Shown: in pieces, positions 37,101 through 49,120 of the stretch
Layout of the letters: each line of letters starts with the position of its first letter
How positions within the stretch are numbered: position 1 is the first letter of the stretch
Assembly (NCBI GenBank): GCA_004352715.1
Contig: SCFE01000102.1
Coordinates: 202,224 to 266,223, forward strand
Length of the DNA: 64,000 bases
Direction of reading: 5' to 3'
Source: Hofstenia miamia
Lineage: Eukaryota > Xenacoelomorpha > Acoela
Position numbers and translations under genes: made by a program
Notes under the pieces: model-generated
Database searches by the model: none
What the model saw: only the letters and a program-made list of their open reading frames with translations
What the model was told of the DNA's origin: nothing

Positions 37101-37155
37101 TAAAATGTGAATAACTGAAGATTATCTACAACTAATTGACATAATACACAGTTTG
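34124..37155. other. No gene recognised
   Basis: Contains an 18-nt inverted match to the preceding satellite at 34360-34377, inside a minus-strand frame (34432-34241) of unknown nature. A 122-codon minus frame at 36276-35908 shows no domain I know. A G-rich patch at 36775-36850 repeats GGGTATAACC-like strings. Confidence 0.4.
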
Positions 37156-37179
37156 ATATATATATATATATATATATAT
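37156..37179. repeat. (TA)n microsatellite
   Basis: Uninterrupted TA tract of 24 bp. Confidence 0.95.
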
Positions 37180-37471
37180 GCGAGCTCTAGATATTATGGA
37201 ATTTTGAGGCTTGGTGTTGACGATGAAAATCCAGCGTCCCAAAATTATCTATTTTCTTTTTGATAGAAGAAACCTGGGCATTATTTTTATTTTCAAATTT
37301 GTTAATAAGTTAGTATGAACATTATTTGTATTTATGCTATATAATTAAGGAAGTAAAACCCCATGAGCAGGGCTTCCCATTTAGCTGTTAACAACTAAAG
37401 AAGCTGATACGGCAAACAGTAATCCTTTTGTTGTTAACAGCTTCCAAGTTTTCTTACTTAGTCATTAGATA

Positions 37472-38050
37472 TAGGTTTTCCCATAAAAAACTGCGTATTT
37501 TCTTTTAAAATATTGATATAAAATATTCTATTGTTAAAATCATTGTAGCATTGATTCTGAAAGATATATAACCTTCTTGAAGAATATAGTTAACTTTTTT
37601 GAAGATCACCCACGTGGTATTCAACAACAAAACATGGTGATCGTTCAGGACAACGCCAGACCCCACACCTCCAGAGCGACAACAATTCATCTAAAAGATA
37701 ACTTCATCAAGTTGGTGAAGCAACCACCGTACTCGCTTGACACTAATCTTTGTGATTGGTATCTCTTTGCAAGATTATAGTCACTCCGAACCAGTAATTT
37801 TGCTGACAGAGAAGATGTTACATTTTTGGATGAGCAAATGCCTCATTTCACTCATCATCGAATGAGTAGGCCTTTGGAGGAACTGATTGTTGATCTCATA
37901 AAATTGTTGAAAATGATGGAAACTATATTTAAATAACAGTTGTCATTACTTAATATAATATTTGTTACTCATCCCACTCAACATTATGGAACCAAAAACG
38001 CTTTTTTTAAATTTTCTATAAAAAAACGCAGTTTTTTATAGGACAACCTA
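37472..38050 (+). mobile_element. Internally deleted mariner element with intact TIRs and TA target duplication
   Basis: The left end TAGGTTTTCCCATAAAAAAC and the reverse-complemented right end TAGGTTGTCCTATAAAAAAC match over about 30 bp, continuing CTGCGT. Each end is flanked by TA (37470-37471 and 38051-38052), the target duplication of Tc1/mariner elements. The 579-bp element holds only the 3' part of a transposase frame, so an internal deletion removed the DNA-binding N-terminus and first catalytic residue. Confidence 0.9.
37577..37936 (+). pseudogene. Mariner transposase C-terminal remnant (D34D signature)
   Basis: The frame reads VIVQDNARPHTSRATTIHL, then KLVKQPPYSLDTN, then LCDWYLFARL, an in-frame TAG at 37778, and continues FADREDVTFLDEQMPHFTHH to TAA at 37934-37936. 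DNARPHT is the second catalytic motif. The next Asp, in LCDWYLF, lies 34 residues after the first, the DD34D spacing of mariner. The first Asp and the whole N-terminus are missing. One premature stop and no other frame break in the surviving part suggest the deletion came before much decay. Confidence 0.9.
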
Positions 38051-38752
38051 TAGAATACATTTAAGAAATTCCTAGATGGGCTGCAACATTCAGGCTTGTT
38101 AAAAAATTAGGGCAATATTATTTTTGATTAAATATTTTAAAAAAATAAGTACACTGTCCAATTTTAAAAAATAACTCATTGCAATGTGTGTACTTATTCT
38201 TAAATATAAGTCCTTAACTATTGTTCACTGCTAAACTACACTAGGATAGTGGGTTTTGTTTTGCTTTTATTATACAAAGAAGCTATATTAAAGTAGCGAT
38301 TTTAAATTTGTGATTCAATTTAACTGCTACCAGTTTAGCTTCAAAAGGTGCCTAAGCAAAATTAGGTCACTTTCTTTAATAATAGGCTCCTGTGTACTAT
38401 AGAGGTACTTTGTATGTATCAACGATTAAATAATGCACAAAGTAATGAGGACCACTTGTTAACCTAAGCTCTTTAAGTCAAAGACATAATTCATCATTTC
38501 ATTTTTGTAGTAGCCTATTTTCACAAACCTTTATACATTTAATGGGAATGCAATCCATTTGCTTCACACATTGACCTCAAACTCAGATGTAAAATTTATT
38601 GAAAATCCGTGTTTATGAATTTATGTGAGGCTGTTGTATCTGTGGTAAAAGCACTATACATGTTTCTTATGTTTAACCAAATTGGCATTAAACATTATTA
38701 AATAACATTGAAATTTATAGTTACAGTAAAATATTTTCTAGAAAAATTTGAA
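38051..38752 (+). other. Upstream region of TRIM-like copy 1
   Basis: AT-rich. From about 38622 to the start codon it is clearly homologous to 51437-51567 upstream of copy 2 (shared CTGTTGTATCT, TGTTTCTTATGTTTAAC, TAAATAACATTGAAATTTAT). The conserved stretch is a candidate promoter/5' UTR, but no TATA or initiator can be assigned with confidence in such AT-rich DNA. Confidence 0.5.
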
Positions 38753-40330
38753 ATGGCGGAGGAAATTTCTCCCAATAAACGATATCGGACAGAAGAGTTT
38801 CATAATTTCCCCTTCACACCAAAAAAGAAAAATGTAACAGAAGAAAATCTTTGCAGTGAATGTAAAGAAATCGATATTCTAAAAATGCAGGTTTGCCAGC
38901 AATGCTCATATTTGTTTTGTTCTGAATGCATTGCAATACACAAAAAGACTATGATAACAATGTACCCTTCAGCTTCTGAACCTCTTTGCAGTGATATTAA
39001 AGCTCAGGAGAATCTTGAAAAATTACAAAGAGTCAGAAAAGAAAATGAGGAAAAGTTATTAAAAATTCAAAGCATAGTTTGTGGACTAACTGAAAAGAAA
39101 GCGATATTTCAAAATGGAGTTAACGAAATGTACTCTGAACTTAAAAGTAGACGTGATCATCTTTTAGATTTAATTGAGGAAATGTATAAAGAAAAACATG
39201 AAAAACTACGTGCCGAAGAAAATCAAGTAATTCAGGAATATGACAAAGAACTTAAAATACTGCAGAAGATTGAAACTGATTTAAAAAAAGTTGTGCAATC
39301 AACTCATCATATTTCAATTACGCCATCTTCTGAGAACATTGGCAAACTTGAGCAATGCAGTAGGCAGATTACAAAAAGAGAAAATCTTAATAGCCTTTTT
39401 GAATTCAAAACGGTACGTATAATTCCCGAAACACTGAGGGATGCTGAAGAGGTTCTAGAAAACCTAATTGGCAAAATTGATTTGTACATAAATAAAATAT
39501 CCATAAATGAAGAAGATGCATATGTAACCTCTGTTATCTATAAAAATAAAGACGTGTCTGTAGCTGATATGTGCTATGACGCTGAAAAGGAGCATTTATT
39601 TATCCTAGAAGTAGGTAGTAATATTTGTAGAATATTGAAAATATCTGGAAATGAGGTGTTACACGAGTTCAAATTCCAAATTAGTGTTGATCGTCTTGTA
39701 TTACCACGCATAGCATTGTTACCTAATCGTTGTATTCTTTTACTTTTAGGAAATAAATTAAACCAAATTTCGAAAAAATTGAAGCATTTTGAAATGATTC
39801 ACGAAGTGCTAGAAGATCTACATGTTTCATTGATTTGTGCAAGTGTGTGTGTAACGCAAACATACATATATTCACATTCAAATAGTTCCAATTCCCAATC
39901 ATTCATTGCTAAGTATGATTCATACAGTAACCCCATAGTTCATCAATTCAGTGTACCCGAATTACCTCACTACATGGCAGTGAATAGTGATCAAGACCAT
40001 ATTGCTTTTGGTGGTACTTTATTAGCAAAAATTTATTTATATTCATTGAAGGAAAGAACATTTTTGCATACTATCGGGGAACGGTTTAGCGGTGAATGGT
40101 GCGGCTGCTTTCTCTCAGAAGCTCTCTTCATTTCACATCACACTAAGCAAAGGATTTTCGAACTGATCAAATTCAAGGAAAATCGAACTATTCGAAACAT
40201 AAAAAAAGTGTATAATTTGTGCAGAAAAGGTTGTGGTTTTATCAGTGTGATCGCCCCTTTCCCTCCAAATGGTCTATTTATTTGCTGTCGGGATGGCAAA
40301 TTTTCGGAAATTTACCAAATAGTTTTTTAG
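38753..40330 (+). CDS. TRIM-like protein, copy 1: B-box-like zinc finger, coiled coil, C-terminal propeller-like region
   Basis: Intronless, 525 codons from ATGGCGG at 38753 (good initiation context, conserved in copy 2) to TAG at 40328. The open frame extends 15 codons upstream but has no ATG there. After a basic, proline-containing N-terminus comes C34-x2-C37-x10-C48-x2-C51-x4-C56-x2-C59-x3-H63, a B-box-type zinc finger. A long charged heptad-rich segment (about residues 83-195, e.g. QENLEKLQRVRKENEEKLLK) should form a coiled coil. The last ~270 residues have recurring beta-strand-like blocks (VADMCYDAEKEHLFILEVGS, HYMAVNSDQDHIAFGG, NGLFICCRDGKFSEIYQ), as in a beta-propeller, but no NHL or B30.2 consensus is evident. 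With no RING it is unlikely to be a ubiquitin ligase by itself. Function unknown. Confidence 0.85.
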   Translation: MAEEISPNKRYRTEEFHNFPFTPKKKNVTEENLCSECKEIDILKMQVCQQCSYLFCSECIAIHKKTMITMYPSASEPLCSDIKAQENLEKLQRVRKENEEKLLKIQSIVCGLTEKKAIFQNGVNEMYSELKSRRDHLLDLIEEMYKEKHEKLRAEENQVIQEYDKELKILQKIETDLKKVVQSTHHISITPSSENIGKLEQCSRQITKRENLNSLFEFKTVRIIPETLRDAEEVLENLIGKIDLYINKISINEEDAYVTSVIYKNKDVSVADMCYDAEKEHLFILEVGSNICRILKISGNEVLHEFKFQISVDRLVLPRIALLPNRCILLLLGNKLNQISKKLKHFEMIHEVLEDLHVSLICASVCVTQTYIYSHSNSSNSQSFIAKYDSYSNPIVHQFSVPELPHYMAVNSDQDHIAFGGTLLAKIYLYSLKERTFLHTIGERFSGEWCGCFLSEALFISHHTKQRIFELIKFKENRTIRNIKKVYNLCRKGCGFISVIAPFPPNGLFICCRDGKFSEIYQIVF

Positions 40331-40382
40331 TCTTTTGGTTACGTCTGCACCAAAACATGAACTCTGCAGCACTTGCTCATGC

Positions 40383-40915
40383 TATGAATGAACTGAAGCT
40401 ATTCGGAAATAGCTTTTCATTTATTTTTACTTATCATGGAAAAAGATTGATGTTTTCATTTGTTTGAAGTGTGTGTATATAAACTTTAAAGCAAACTAAG
40501 ACATTTTTTATATGAGTCAAAGTATTTTATTCAAATACTATAAAGCTATGAACTAAAAGCAGCATACATTTACAAAATAATGATAAAATATATATAATAT
40601 AAATTTGTGTGCGGGTGCGTTTGTGGCTTTTTAGTGCCATACAAACTNTATGAATGAACTGAAGCTATTCGGAAATAGCTTTTCATTTATTTTTTACTTA
40701 TCATGGAAAAAGATTGATGTTTTCATTTGTTTGAAGTGTGTGTAAAATTTATGTATATAAACTTTAAAGCAAACTAAGACATTTTTTATATGAGTCAAAG
40801 TATTTTATTCAAATACTATAAAGCTATGAACTAAAAGCAGCATACATTTACAAAATAATGATAAATATAAATTTGTGTGCGGGTGCGTTTGTGGCTTTTT
40901 AGTGCCATACAAACT
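40383..40915 (+). repeat. 265-bp direct duplication around a single N (3' UTR of copy 1)
   Basis: 40383-40647 and 40649-40915 are almost identical, from TATGAATGAACTGAAGC to GTGCCATACAAACT, differing by small indels (an extra TATATAATAT in the first, AAATTTATG in the second). The second copy begins right after the N at 40648. This looks like two overlapping contig ends or two haplotypes placed end to end rather than a biological tandem repeat. Confidence 0.85.
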
Positions 40916-41786
40916 TTCGAATGAGGATAGTATGTTATTGTCTATTACAGAGGAATGTTCGCAATTTTTTCCGGAATTTCTTGTAATTTTTTCGATTTGA
41001 ATTTTGTGATCTAAGTTATTTCATTTCTTAGTTGCTGTGCCGTGAAAGCAATCATAATGTTTTTCTAAGCATAAAATTTTTGAGAATGTTTATTAAATTT
41101 AATATATTGTTTTAGAAACGAAATGGGAGGTTGATCAAATTTGAATTTAATATACTGGATAACATATGCATTTAAATTTGGTAGTAAAGCGATAGTAGTT
41201 TGCATTTTAATCGATATTCGGATGTAAAGTCATGTTTTCGGGCATTCCAGAATAATGTACAGCAAATTGCGGAAATTTGTGAAGTTACATAAACTTAAAT
41301 AAATGCAGTAATATAAGTGTATTTTTATGCGTAGAATACGAATATTTTACTGATAAGCACGAGAAATGCATATATTTTCATATATAAAGCTTTTTATTTC
41401 GAATAGCGTCAGTCTTACTTCAAAAGTGGGTAATAAAATAAAATTTGTGATGATTTATGAATTATTGAAAAAATTCATCATTTTTTCTACACTAATTAAT
41501 CTGGATTCAGTAAATAGTAATGCATATTATCAAAATTTATGCAATGCAACCGTACAGGATCGACGATGCATTATTCAGTGTTTAAGGTAAAATATAATGA
41601 CATTGAATTTTACCCATTAATGGCTATTTCATTAATATACTATTTTAAATTCGATAAATGCTTTGGAAAACAAGAAAGATTAGGAAAATCTTAACCTATG
41701 CATGTATGCCCAAACGAAGGACTAATCTTCCGCATATCACGAAGAAGATTGATTATTTTCACAAATATTTGACACTAAACGCTTAA
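40916..41786. other. No gene recognised
   Basis: AT-rich sequence without recognisable frames or repeats; a 74-codon plus frame at 41366 is unremarkable. Confidence 0.45.
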
Positions 41787-42172
41787 TGTAGTAAGACCGA
41801 CGTCGGTTTTACTACAAGTTGTGGTGTTTATAAGCGCTCACCGCTTCATGTCTTAACAGAATTTAATTATTTTTCTTATAATTATCACGAACCAACTTGT
41901 TGTACAGTTATTAGATTTTAAAAGTACAGAAAACTGTACTATAATCTTTTTATTTAAAATATAAAGCCGTCGGTCTTACTACATTTTGTGGTAAACAAAC
42001 ATAATTTAATTGTTCGAAAGGGCTATAAATGACAGAAAATATTTTTTCTACATTTCTCTGACCGTATTCTAAAAGAATGATCTCTCAATTAATAAACAAG
42101 TACCCAACATTTGACATTAGACTGTTCAGCTAAAACACGGGACTCCCTTTTAAAACGTCGGTCTTACTACAG
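41787..42172. repeat. Series of CGTCGGTCTTACTACA motifs, the first as a 30-nt palindrome
   Basis: 41787-41816 is a palindrome of two 15-nt arms (TGTAGTAAGACCGAC and GTCGGTTTTACTACA, one mismatch). The right-arm motif recurs in direct orientation at 41968-41983 (CGTCGGTCTTACTACA) and 42156-42171 (same 16 bases). The first two are followed by a TTGTGGT string. The intervening sequence is not repeated. Confidence 0.85.
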
Positions 42173-43549
42173 TTCATATAATGGACAAGTGTTCTATCAA
42201 AGTTTTTAGCTAAGACTGACATTTACACTAATTCATTTTTATATAGACGTGTAGATTATTTGTTTCGCATTTGAATGATATAAAAAGTATATAATTTTTT
42301 TTGATGTATCACCAAATAATGACTAAAAATAGTCATTCAACGTGTTGGAAACGGGAAAATACACAAATTTGTTACTTTTACTCCATAATAACAATTACTT
42401 TTTATCAAAAATAATTTAATGTGTGGCAATGGTAGAACACATTGTAAACTACACGAGGTTTTTAAAATTTTTCTATTATCTCAAACCGTTTGAGCACAGT
42501 GTTTGAAAGACTGAATTTAACATAATAGTATACATTAATCTAGAATTGCCCTTTTGCCCGAAATTGAGTGTTTTTAAGAACCAATTAAAGGTTTTAGACA
42601 AAAGGATGCATTATTTTGAATTTACATATGTAAAAAAGAATAACAGTATTGAAAGTGCGATAAGCAGAGTGCATTTATTAATTGTTTGTGGTGTGTGTTT
42701 GAAACATTTCGAAGATGATGCAGATACCAGATACCTAACTCCAGAAGTCTTTTTTTATAACTTTAGTCATTAAGAATTGTTCGAAATTTAAATCATTGTC
42801 AATTTCAACACCTACATTGTTGGTAGACTCGCTTTGCTGTATTGGTACCTAATTTATATTAAGTTCAATGTTTTTGTGAGATTTCTGTGTCTTAGGAGGG
42901 AATATTATGAACTGTGGTTTAATGTATTCTATATTAATTCTAAACACAAAAAATTCTAAATATGCCACTTTAAATAAATATTTTGCTAGTCTTTTAAACT
43001 GTCAGACAGTAGAAGCAAATATAGCACGAAATACTTCAAAGTTTGACATCCAAAAAGTACCATTGGGATATGTTTTTCTGCTTGTCGACTTCTGGGCTAA
43101 CCATTTCTTACTTCTGCCTCTTCTGTTTGGCAAAGCTAAATGGGAAAAATTAGTCACCAATTCTAACTGTGGGACATATGTGGCCTCCAAGCCAGAGCCT
43201 AAAATGCTGAACTTTTCCAAGAACAAACTTTTGCCCTAATGTGTGTCCTAGTACAAGAAGCCAAGAACACACAATTATAGTACATACCGATCTCTTCTGG
43301 TTTTTAAAATCCAAACCACATCTAACCCATGTCCTATTGGATTTACACATACACTAAAGTAATTCCAAAATTCAAAAATGAAGGATGCCTGCAATGTATT
43401 ACGCAACAAGCAAAAATTGAACAAAAAGTAAACGATACAACAACATTTCAGCGCATTCAAATTAACGGCCACTTCTACAATCAACCTAAAATCGCACTCC
43501 TCGATCATGAGTTCCATCTTCGTCATAAGACTCTACTTCGGCAGCTTCG
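42173..43549. other. Unassigned open frames, no recognised gene
   Basis: Plus frames at 42546-42773, 42907-43239 and 43329-43553 are longer than most random frames here, but I cannot match them to a family. They lie beyond the C-terminal side of the hAT remnant that follows and could be flanking element sequence. Confidence 0.35.
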
Positions 43550-46050
43550 TTAAAAAACCTTAAACCACTTCTGGTAGCACGTCTTTGTGGATCGCTGAAA
43601 TTGCCTGTCTTTTTTATTCATGCAGGTCGGGCATATTATATTTGATATACAAAACATTTCGCAAATAGACGGCAGATATGGATGACCGCTTAGGTATTTT
43701 GATGCTATTGTGGATTGAGATAAGGGCGTTTTGCAGTCAGCTGCATGGGACTTGCAAGCTTGTAATATTGCCAAATTTGCTTTAAAAGACTCTAACTCAG
43801 GAACTTTTCCTGTCACCTTAATAAGTTCCAAAATTCTTTTGCAGTTCATGCACGCATCGTCTATCAGTTCTAAGCATGAGCAAAATCACTGAAATGAAGC
43901 CTGTCTAATAACCTTATGGTATTTTCTTAGCTCTCTATCAGCAACGTTCTTCCGAATAGTTTTTTAAATCTTCCATGTCCGCTGTCACTACGAGGCGCTC
44001 CTGCAAGAATGAAATTAAATAGCAAATGAGTTCATTTCGTGGCGCTTTATAATTCCTGAAATCAGTAACATAAAGATGGTGAGTATTGCGACGAGTTTTC
44101 GTCTCCCAAAGCACGTCTTCGTTCAATATAAATTCGTCTTCTTCTTGGATAACTTCCTTCTCCAACTGTTCCTCAAAGCCACCAATCGATTTTCGATTTT
44201 TCATGCATTCAAGCTTCTTAATTAGTATGTCTCTGCGTACTTCAATATCCATAAAACTAACGGTACTGCTTTCAAAGGATTTATGAAAGTGTTGGTATTC
44301 AAAGAGTAACAGCACACAATAGCCGCAATCGATCCAAGCTCGTCCACACGCCTGTAGCCTTCTAACTCCGTATCAAGCAACTTGTATTCATCACAGTATC
44401 TAAGGCGAACATTTTCCAGTTTTTAAGAACCTTTTCAAATAGACCAAAGATAAGCTATGTCCAACGGACTTCATAGTATGTCAGATAATGATAAAGAAAC
44501 CGTTTCAAGTTTTCATCTACTTTTCTGAGTTCTTTTGATCTAACTGCAGAAGAATGAAAAATGTGGAAATTGCTACACAATCTTGAAGAAATCCCACCTC
44601 TGGAACGTGTGAATTCACTGCCTTCCAAGCAAAATTTATTCGATGTGCTACATACCACAAAGTCAAGATAGGAATTGTATGTCCTTTCTCAGTTCGGAGC
44701 TTTTTCATTTCTTACCATTCAACCGAGCGCGAACCGATGTTTAAATTTTCGCCATGAGTGACAGTTGAAGAGCAATTTGCAAATACTTTATCAAAGCTTA
44801 ATGAGAAATTTTCAAAAACGGCCTGAATTGCTGCTAAATAACCATTAACTCCACGCTCTTCAGGCTCTAAAAATCCTATTTATTTAAATTTCTCTGTTCC
44901 ATTCACTTCAACGGTCTTGGCAAGAACGAAGATGTTATGAATTTGAAATCGATCAACCAATCCGTCTAGTCGCAGCGATATACCTAAGCAATCATTTAGT
45001 GATTTTTCAAAGTTATCCTTGCCGGAAAGAACAATTGATTGAAGCATATCAGCATACCCAGGAGGGTTCACATATGCAAGTTTTTGCGGCGCTGGCGCAA
45101 ACTAAGCAAATGGTTTATTGACATTGGTCTCATTTCCCATTTCAACAGCCATTACTCTAGAAGGAAAGGATTGCAACTAAGAATACCGCGTTTTACGTCA
45201 TTATATATGGTTAGCTTCGGTCTCACTATACGTTTGCAAGCTTAATATTAGCCTGAAATATACAACGTTCCATTGGAGCCTCGTGCGTAAGATCACTTGC
45301 GTCAAGTTCGCTTAATCACTCAGCCTCTAGACAAGACTTATGAATATCAGAATTCATATGAGCCTCAATGTACTTCTTTCTGCATTGAGAGCCAGCAGCT
45401 GTGCAAATATTGAGAATTTGATTCGAATGATTTTGAATTCTAACAGTTCCAGGGAATTTTATACATATAGCGCATCTTGTTTTTTCTTCCGCTACTTTCT
45501 ACTTTCTCCATGCAATCGGGTATTAATATTGCTTGCTTTTTCAGTGTGCTTAGCATAGGAGGAGCCGTCAAAAGCTCAGGAGTAGCAATTTTCTTAGTCA
45601 TTTTCTGAGACCACAATAGAAATCGGTTTATGCATTGCTGTTCAACTAGAAGATGGCACAGTCGAATTAGCAGGCGTACGTAATTTCGCAGCTGATCCAA
45701 GGAAATCCATAATTGAAGACTGAGTAGTTTTTTCAGACTTGCCCTTGTAAGATTTGGCAATACTAGAACTTGAAACACATTTTAGCAACTTTAGCACATT
45801 TCACGTTTTGCAATTGAGGGAGTGAAAGCGACAAAATATTGAGTGAGGAATCACTAGAACGTTTGTTGCACGTTACAGAGGGTAAATCCATCTCGTTTTC
45901 AACGGTCGTACCGCATACAACATGAGTTGGGTTGCCGCATTTCACGCATTGATGTTTTTCGCTTTTCAAACAAACATGGCATAACGAACTGAAGGACATA
46001 TAGAAAACACCCAAAAGAAAATCGTACTTGAAATTCACATGTAAATATGA
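43550..46050 (-). pseudogene. hAT-like transposase remnant, KIAA1586 type, with N-terminal zinc finger
   Basis: Read on the minus strand from 46038: CHVCLKSEKHQCVKCGNPTH then VVCG and CNKRSSD, a small Cys/His zinc-binding cluster; a Ser/Thr-rich linker; GYADMLQSIVLSGKDNFEK and LGISLRLDGLVDRFQIHNIF (45071-44880), corresponding to the region with the first catalytic Asp; SLSFDKVFANCSSTV-like sequence, then LRTEKGHTIPILTLWYVAHR and INFAWKAVNSHVPEVG; CVAISTFFILL (shifted); DENLKRFLYHYLTYYEVRW; a Glu-rich block; and a C-terminal block at 43849-43550. The order and the WYVAHRINxAWK region fit hAT-derived KIAA1586/ZMYM-like proteins. At least six stops or shifts make it a pseudogene. No terminal repeats were identified. 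Confidence 0.65.
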
Positions 46051-46107
46051 TTTTTAGTATTCGGCGTAGAAATAGTGGACAATCTAACAAGCAAAACACG
46101 TGTATAT

Positions 46108-46897
46108 CAGTGGCGGATACAGAAATATTTTTTAGAGGGGGCCCAATGCAAGATAAAATGCCAAGTGCATAATTCGATACTACGGCTATGTAAAAAGTAT
46201 TGGATTGAATTTTTAATTTAAAAGTTTTGCGAAAACTTCACCATCATTTACATATTGTGCGACTTCTCAAGACCCAACAGCATTTTTTATAAATTTTAAT
46301 TATTTCATCGTTTTTAGCCCAAAGTAGTAATATTGATATTAGGCAATTGCGTGAAATTGTATTTAATTTGTCAATAAAATGTGATTATTTTTAGATACAA
46401 CGGTATTTTTATGTAATATTTTTCAAAAAAATATTCACTAAATTGAATACATTATGTATTTCAAATTATAGGATTTCATTGTGCACTACGAATGAGAAAC
46501 TTTTAGTGCATTTTTAATGATATAGGATTACGTAAAGTACAAAATGTTCACATAAAATTATGAATGTGTGCCTAGTCGTTAAATTTTGTTTAATATTTTG
46601 ATAAAATTCAAAAAAATCAAACATCCCAAAATGTAAGAAATCTTGCTAAAATCAATGAAATTTTAAAATTACGAAAAATTTTGCTGGACTTTGAGAAATC
46701 ACAGAAGTGCTTCTTGTAATTTTAGAAAAGGTGCATGTTGGTGAAGTCTGCCCATATTATTGAATTTGAATACAAAAATTTGATGCACCTTATTGGGTAT
46801 AAAATAATTTGGTTTTTAATTTTTTGCACCAATTTCGCGATCTATTCTTATTTTAGAAGGGGCCCGGCCCCCTCGCCCCCTTCTTTATTCGCCACTG
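46108..46897. mobile_element. Non-autonomous hAT element (790 bp) with CAGTGGCG termini
   Basis: The left end reads CAGTGGCGGATACAGAAATA and the right end, reverse-complemented, CAGTGGCGAATAAAGAAGG, both followed by runs of G and GGCCC. The flanking octamers GTGTATAT and ATGTATAC match at 6 of 8 positions, consistent with an aged hAT target duplication. It has no coding capacity. It sits immediately beyond the N-terminal side of the hAT remnant at 43550-46050, but its ends are its own. Confidence 0.85.
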
Positions 46898-48766
46898 ATG
46901 TATACATGTAGTATTCGATTCTAATGTATAAGCGGGAAATGCTGTTTTACATGAATTGATGAATTTACATGAATTTATATCGGAGATTAGGCTACATCAT
47001 CACGTTCATTCCATGATTAGAAATAAAAAATTTCCAAGAACACATATTTCAGGAAAACAGAAATAGATTTCCAAGGACACAAAAAAATCCCAAGAACACA
47101 AAGTGTGTCATAGAGCACAACATTTTAGGGTGTACTTCAAGCATTCGAGTTCCCAGTATCTACCATATCCTTTAGTAGGTGCTTCATTTGTTTACAAAAA
47201 TTCAATAGAAAGAAATATAATTTGGTTTTAAGATTAAACGCACTAAGCTTTTTATGCATTTTTAAGAGTAGTAATGATTGCTCTCACCGCCAATTTCATC
47301 TACAAATTTGGAATTCGCAGCAAATTTAATTTATAGGCTTGCCGTTGTCTGTGTTTTACACATTAAAAGCCAACAACACAGTCACAAAAGACAGTTGTGT
47401 TACAGAACAAGCACCAACACAACACACCAGAGTCCCAACTGTATTCGTAACATATCCAGTAAAAAAGAGGCTCAAGGATGCCATTCATCTTACACCAAAT
47501 CTTTTAAATAATAAAATATGTAATTTCAATTAGAGTCCAATTCGAATTAATATTCAGTTTTATTTTGTATTATATTTGCAATTTTGCTATATTTTCTCTT
47601 TTAAAATACATCTCAAATCAGTAGGCCCTATTCAATTTGATTAATAATCACTAATTTGTAAAAGCTTGCTACAAAATTATTTAATGTCTCCACATTATTT
47701 TTTGAAGTATAAGTAGAATAATACTTTCATTATATTGAATATGAGTTTTATATATTGGATAATTGATACATTAGAATTTACTTTTTAGTGTATTATCGCC
47801 CTAAATAGCAGAATTTTGACCGCTACCGCCAAATACCGGAGGAAATGTTTCATTTATTGGCCTCCAACCAACATTGCCTATAAACTAATCCTACCGGCCG
47901 GCTAGCGATTTCTTCAAATAGGTAATATTTTGATTTTACCAAAATGTATATTTCTGCACAATACATATCACATTGTTTCACATTGAATTTGGTTCTGCAA
48001 TCTAAATCATTCCAGCCGAATTTCCGCAGAGTATTAGGAATGCCAGCCTCTGAAGCCGAATCTGATCTCTACGGCAGCACCGTTTGTTAATGAAAATCGT
48101 ACTCTTTTAAAAGGAGATGCTGCTGAAGCACTTGTGGTCTTGAAGTATGCAAGGATTAATCACCTGATCTAGAATCTTACTCTACTGATGAGTGGCATCA
48201 TTTGAGAATATAACTTTCTTAACCATTAAACTTCTGCGTTCATTTCACTAAAGTTTGAAAAATTATCCTCATCAGTCTCAAATATCAATTTTTGTAAGCC
48301 CTTCGAAATCGGTCAAAATTCCTGAAAAATAGACCGGTTGACTGACCGGATACAGCAGGTTGAGAAAACGCTTGGCCGGTTCAGTCGGATCAACAAAAAT
48401 CCTAACCGATTCTGATATACTGGATACAATAGCTTCGAATTTTTAAACTATAATTTTAACAAAAAAGAGTATAGGAAAATTAAAATAAAGAGTTGATGTG
48501 TAAATTTCTAAAAAATGTGAATATCAAAGTTTGCTTTTTTCCTCAAAAATTTGATTTGAAAGTTTGAAAATTTGAATTTGATTTGAAATTTCAATTTTGG
48601 ATTTTTCATAATTTGAGTTGAAATTTTGGAAATTCTTTAAAATTTTGAAAATTTGATTTTAAGGAATGAAAATTTGAATTTGATTGGAATGCTCTGATAT
48701 CAGTTCATTTGTTAAATGTATACTAGAAAATTGAGAGTGATAACAATTTCAGACTATTTTAACAAC
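46898..48766. other. No gene recognised
   Basis: AT-rich. 48530-48690 has many short TTTGAAATTTTGAAAATTTG-like strings (simple repeats); a patch at 48300-48420 is rich in ACCGG/GACCGG. A plus frame at 47278 shows no domain. Confidence 0.45.
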
Positions 48767-48950
48767 GGAAACAGTTAGTTGCAGTAAAGTAGACACGCCT
48801 ACTATGTGTCATTTGCTATTGCAAATGGGGCCAATTATAGAGCATTGGTATTAGTTTACTAATGCTTACGGCCAACGAGAAACTTAGTTTCTTAGTCAAC
48901 CTTAGTAATTGCTGCATACATATAAGTAAGACTTGTAGTTAGGGTAGTTC
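48767..48950 (+). repeat. Dispersed segment with coding-like content (copy 2)
   Basis: Homologous to 3345-3588 on the minus strand (see that entry). It contains ATTAGT-TT-ACTAAT and AGAAAC-TTA-GTTTCT, so small stem-loops are possible, but conservation of a peptide frame is the simpler explanation. It lies upstream of a hAT C-terminal remnant in the same orientation, and copy 1 lies inside a hAT element, so both may come from one transposon family. Confidence 0.5.
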
Positions 48951-49120
48951 ATGTACCTAAACATATTTCTTATAGCTAATTGATTTCGGCTGAGACCACG
49001 AATTATATCAAGGAGAATTTCCAGAAAGTTTGGCAACATAGCTTGAACGATGGGTTCAGTACATTACCTCTATCCCAAAAGTTACTCGATCCTCAATTGC
49101 TAAGAGTCTAAGAATCTGTT

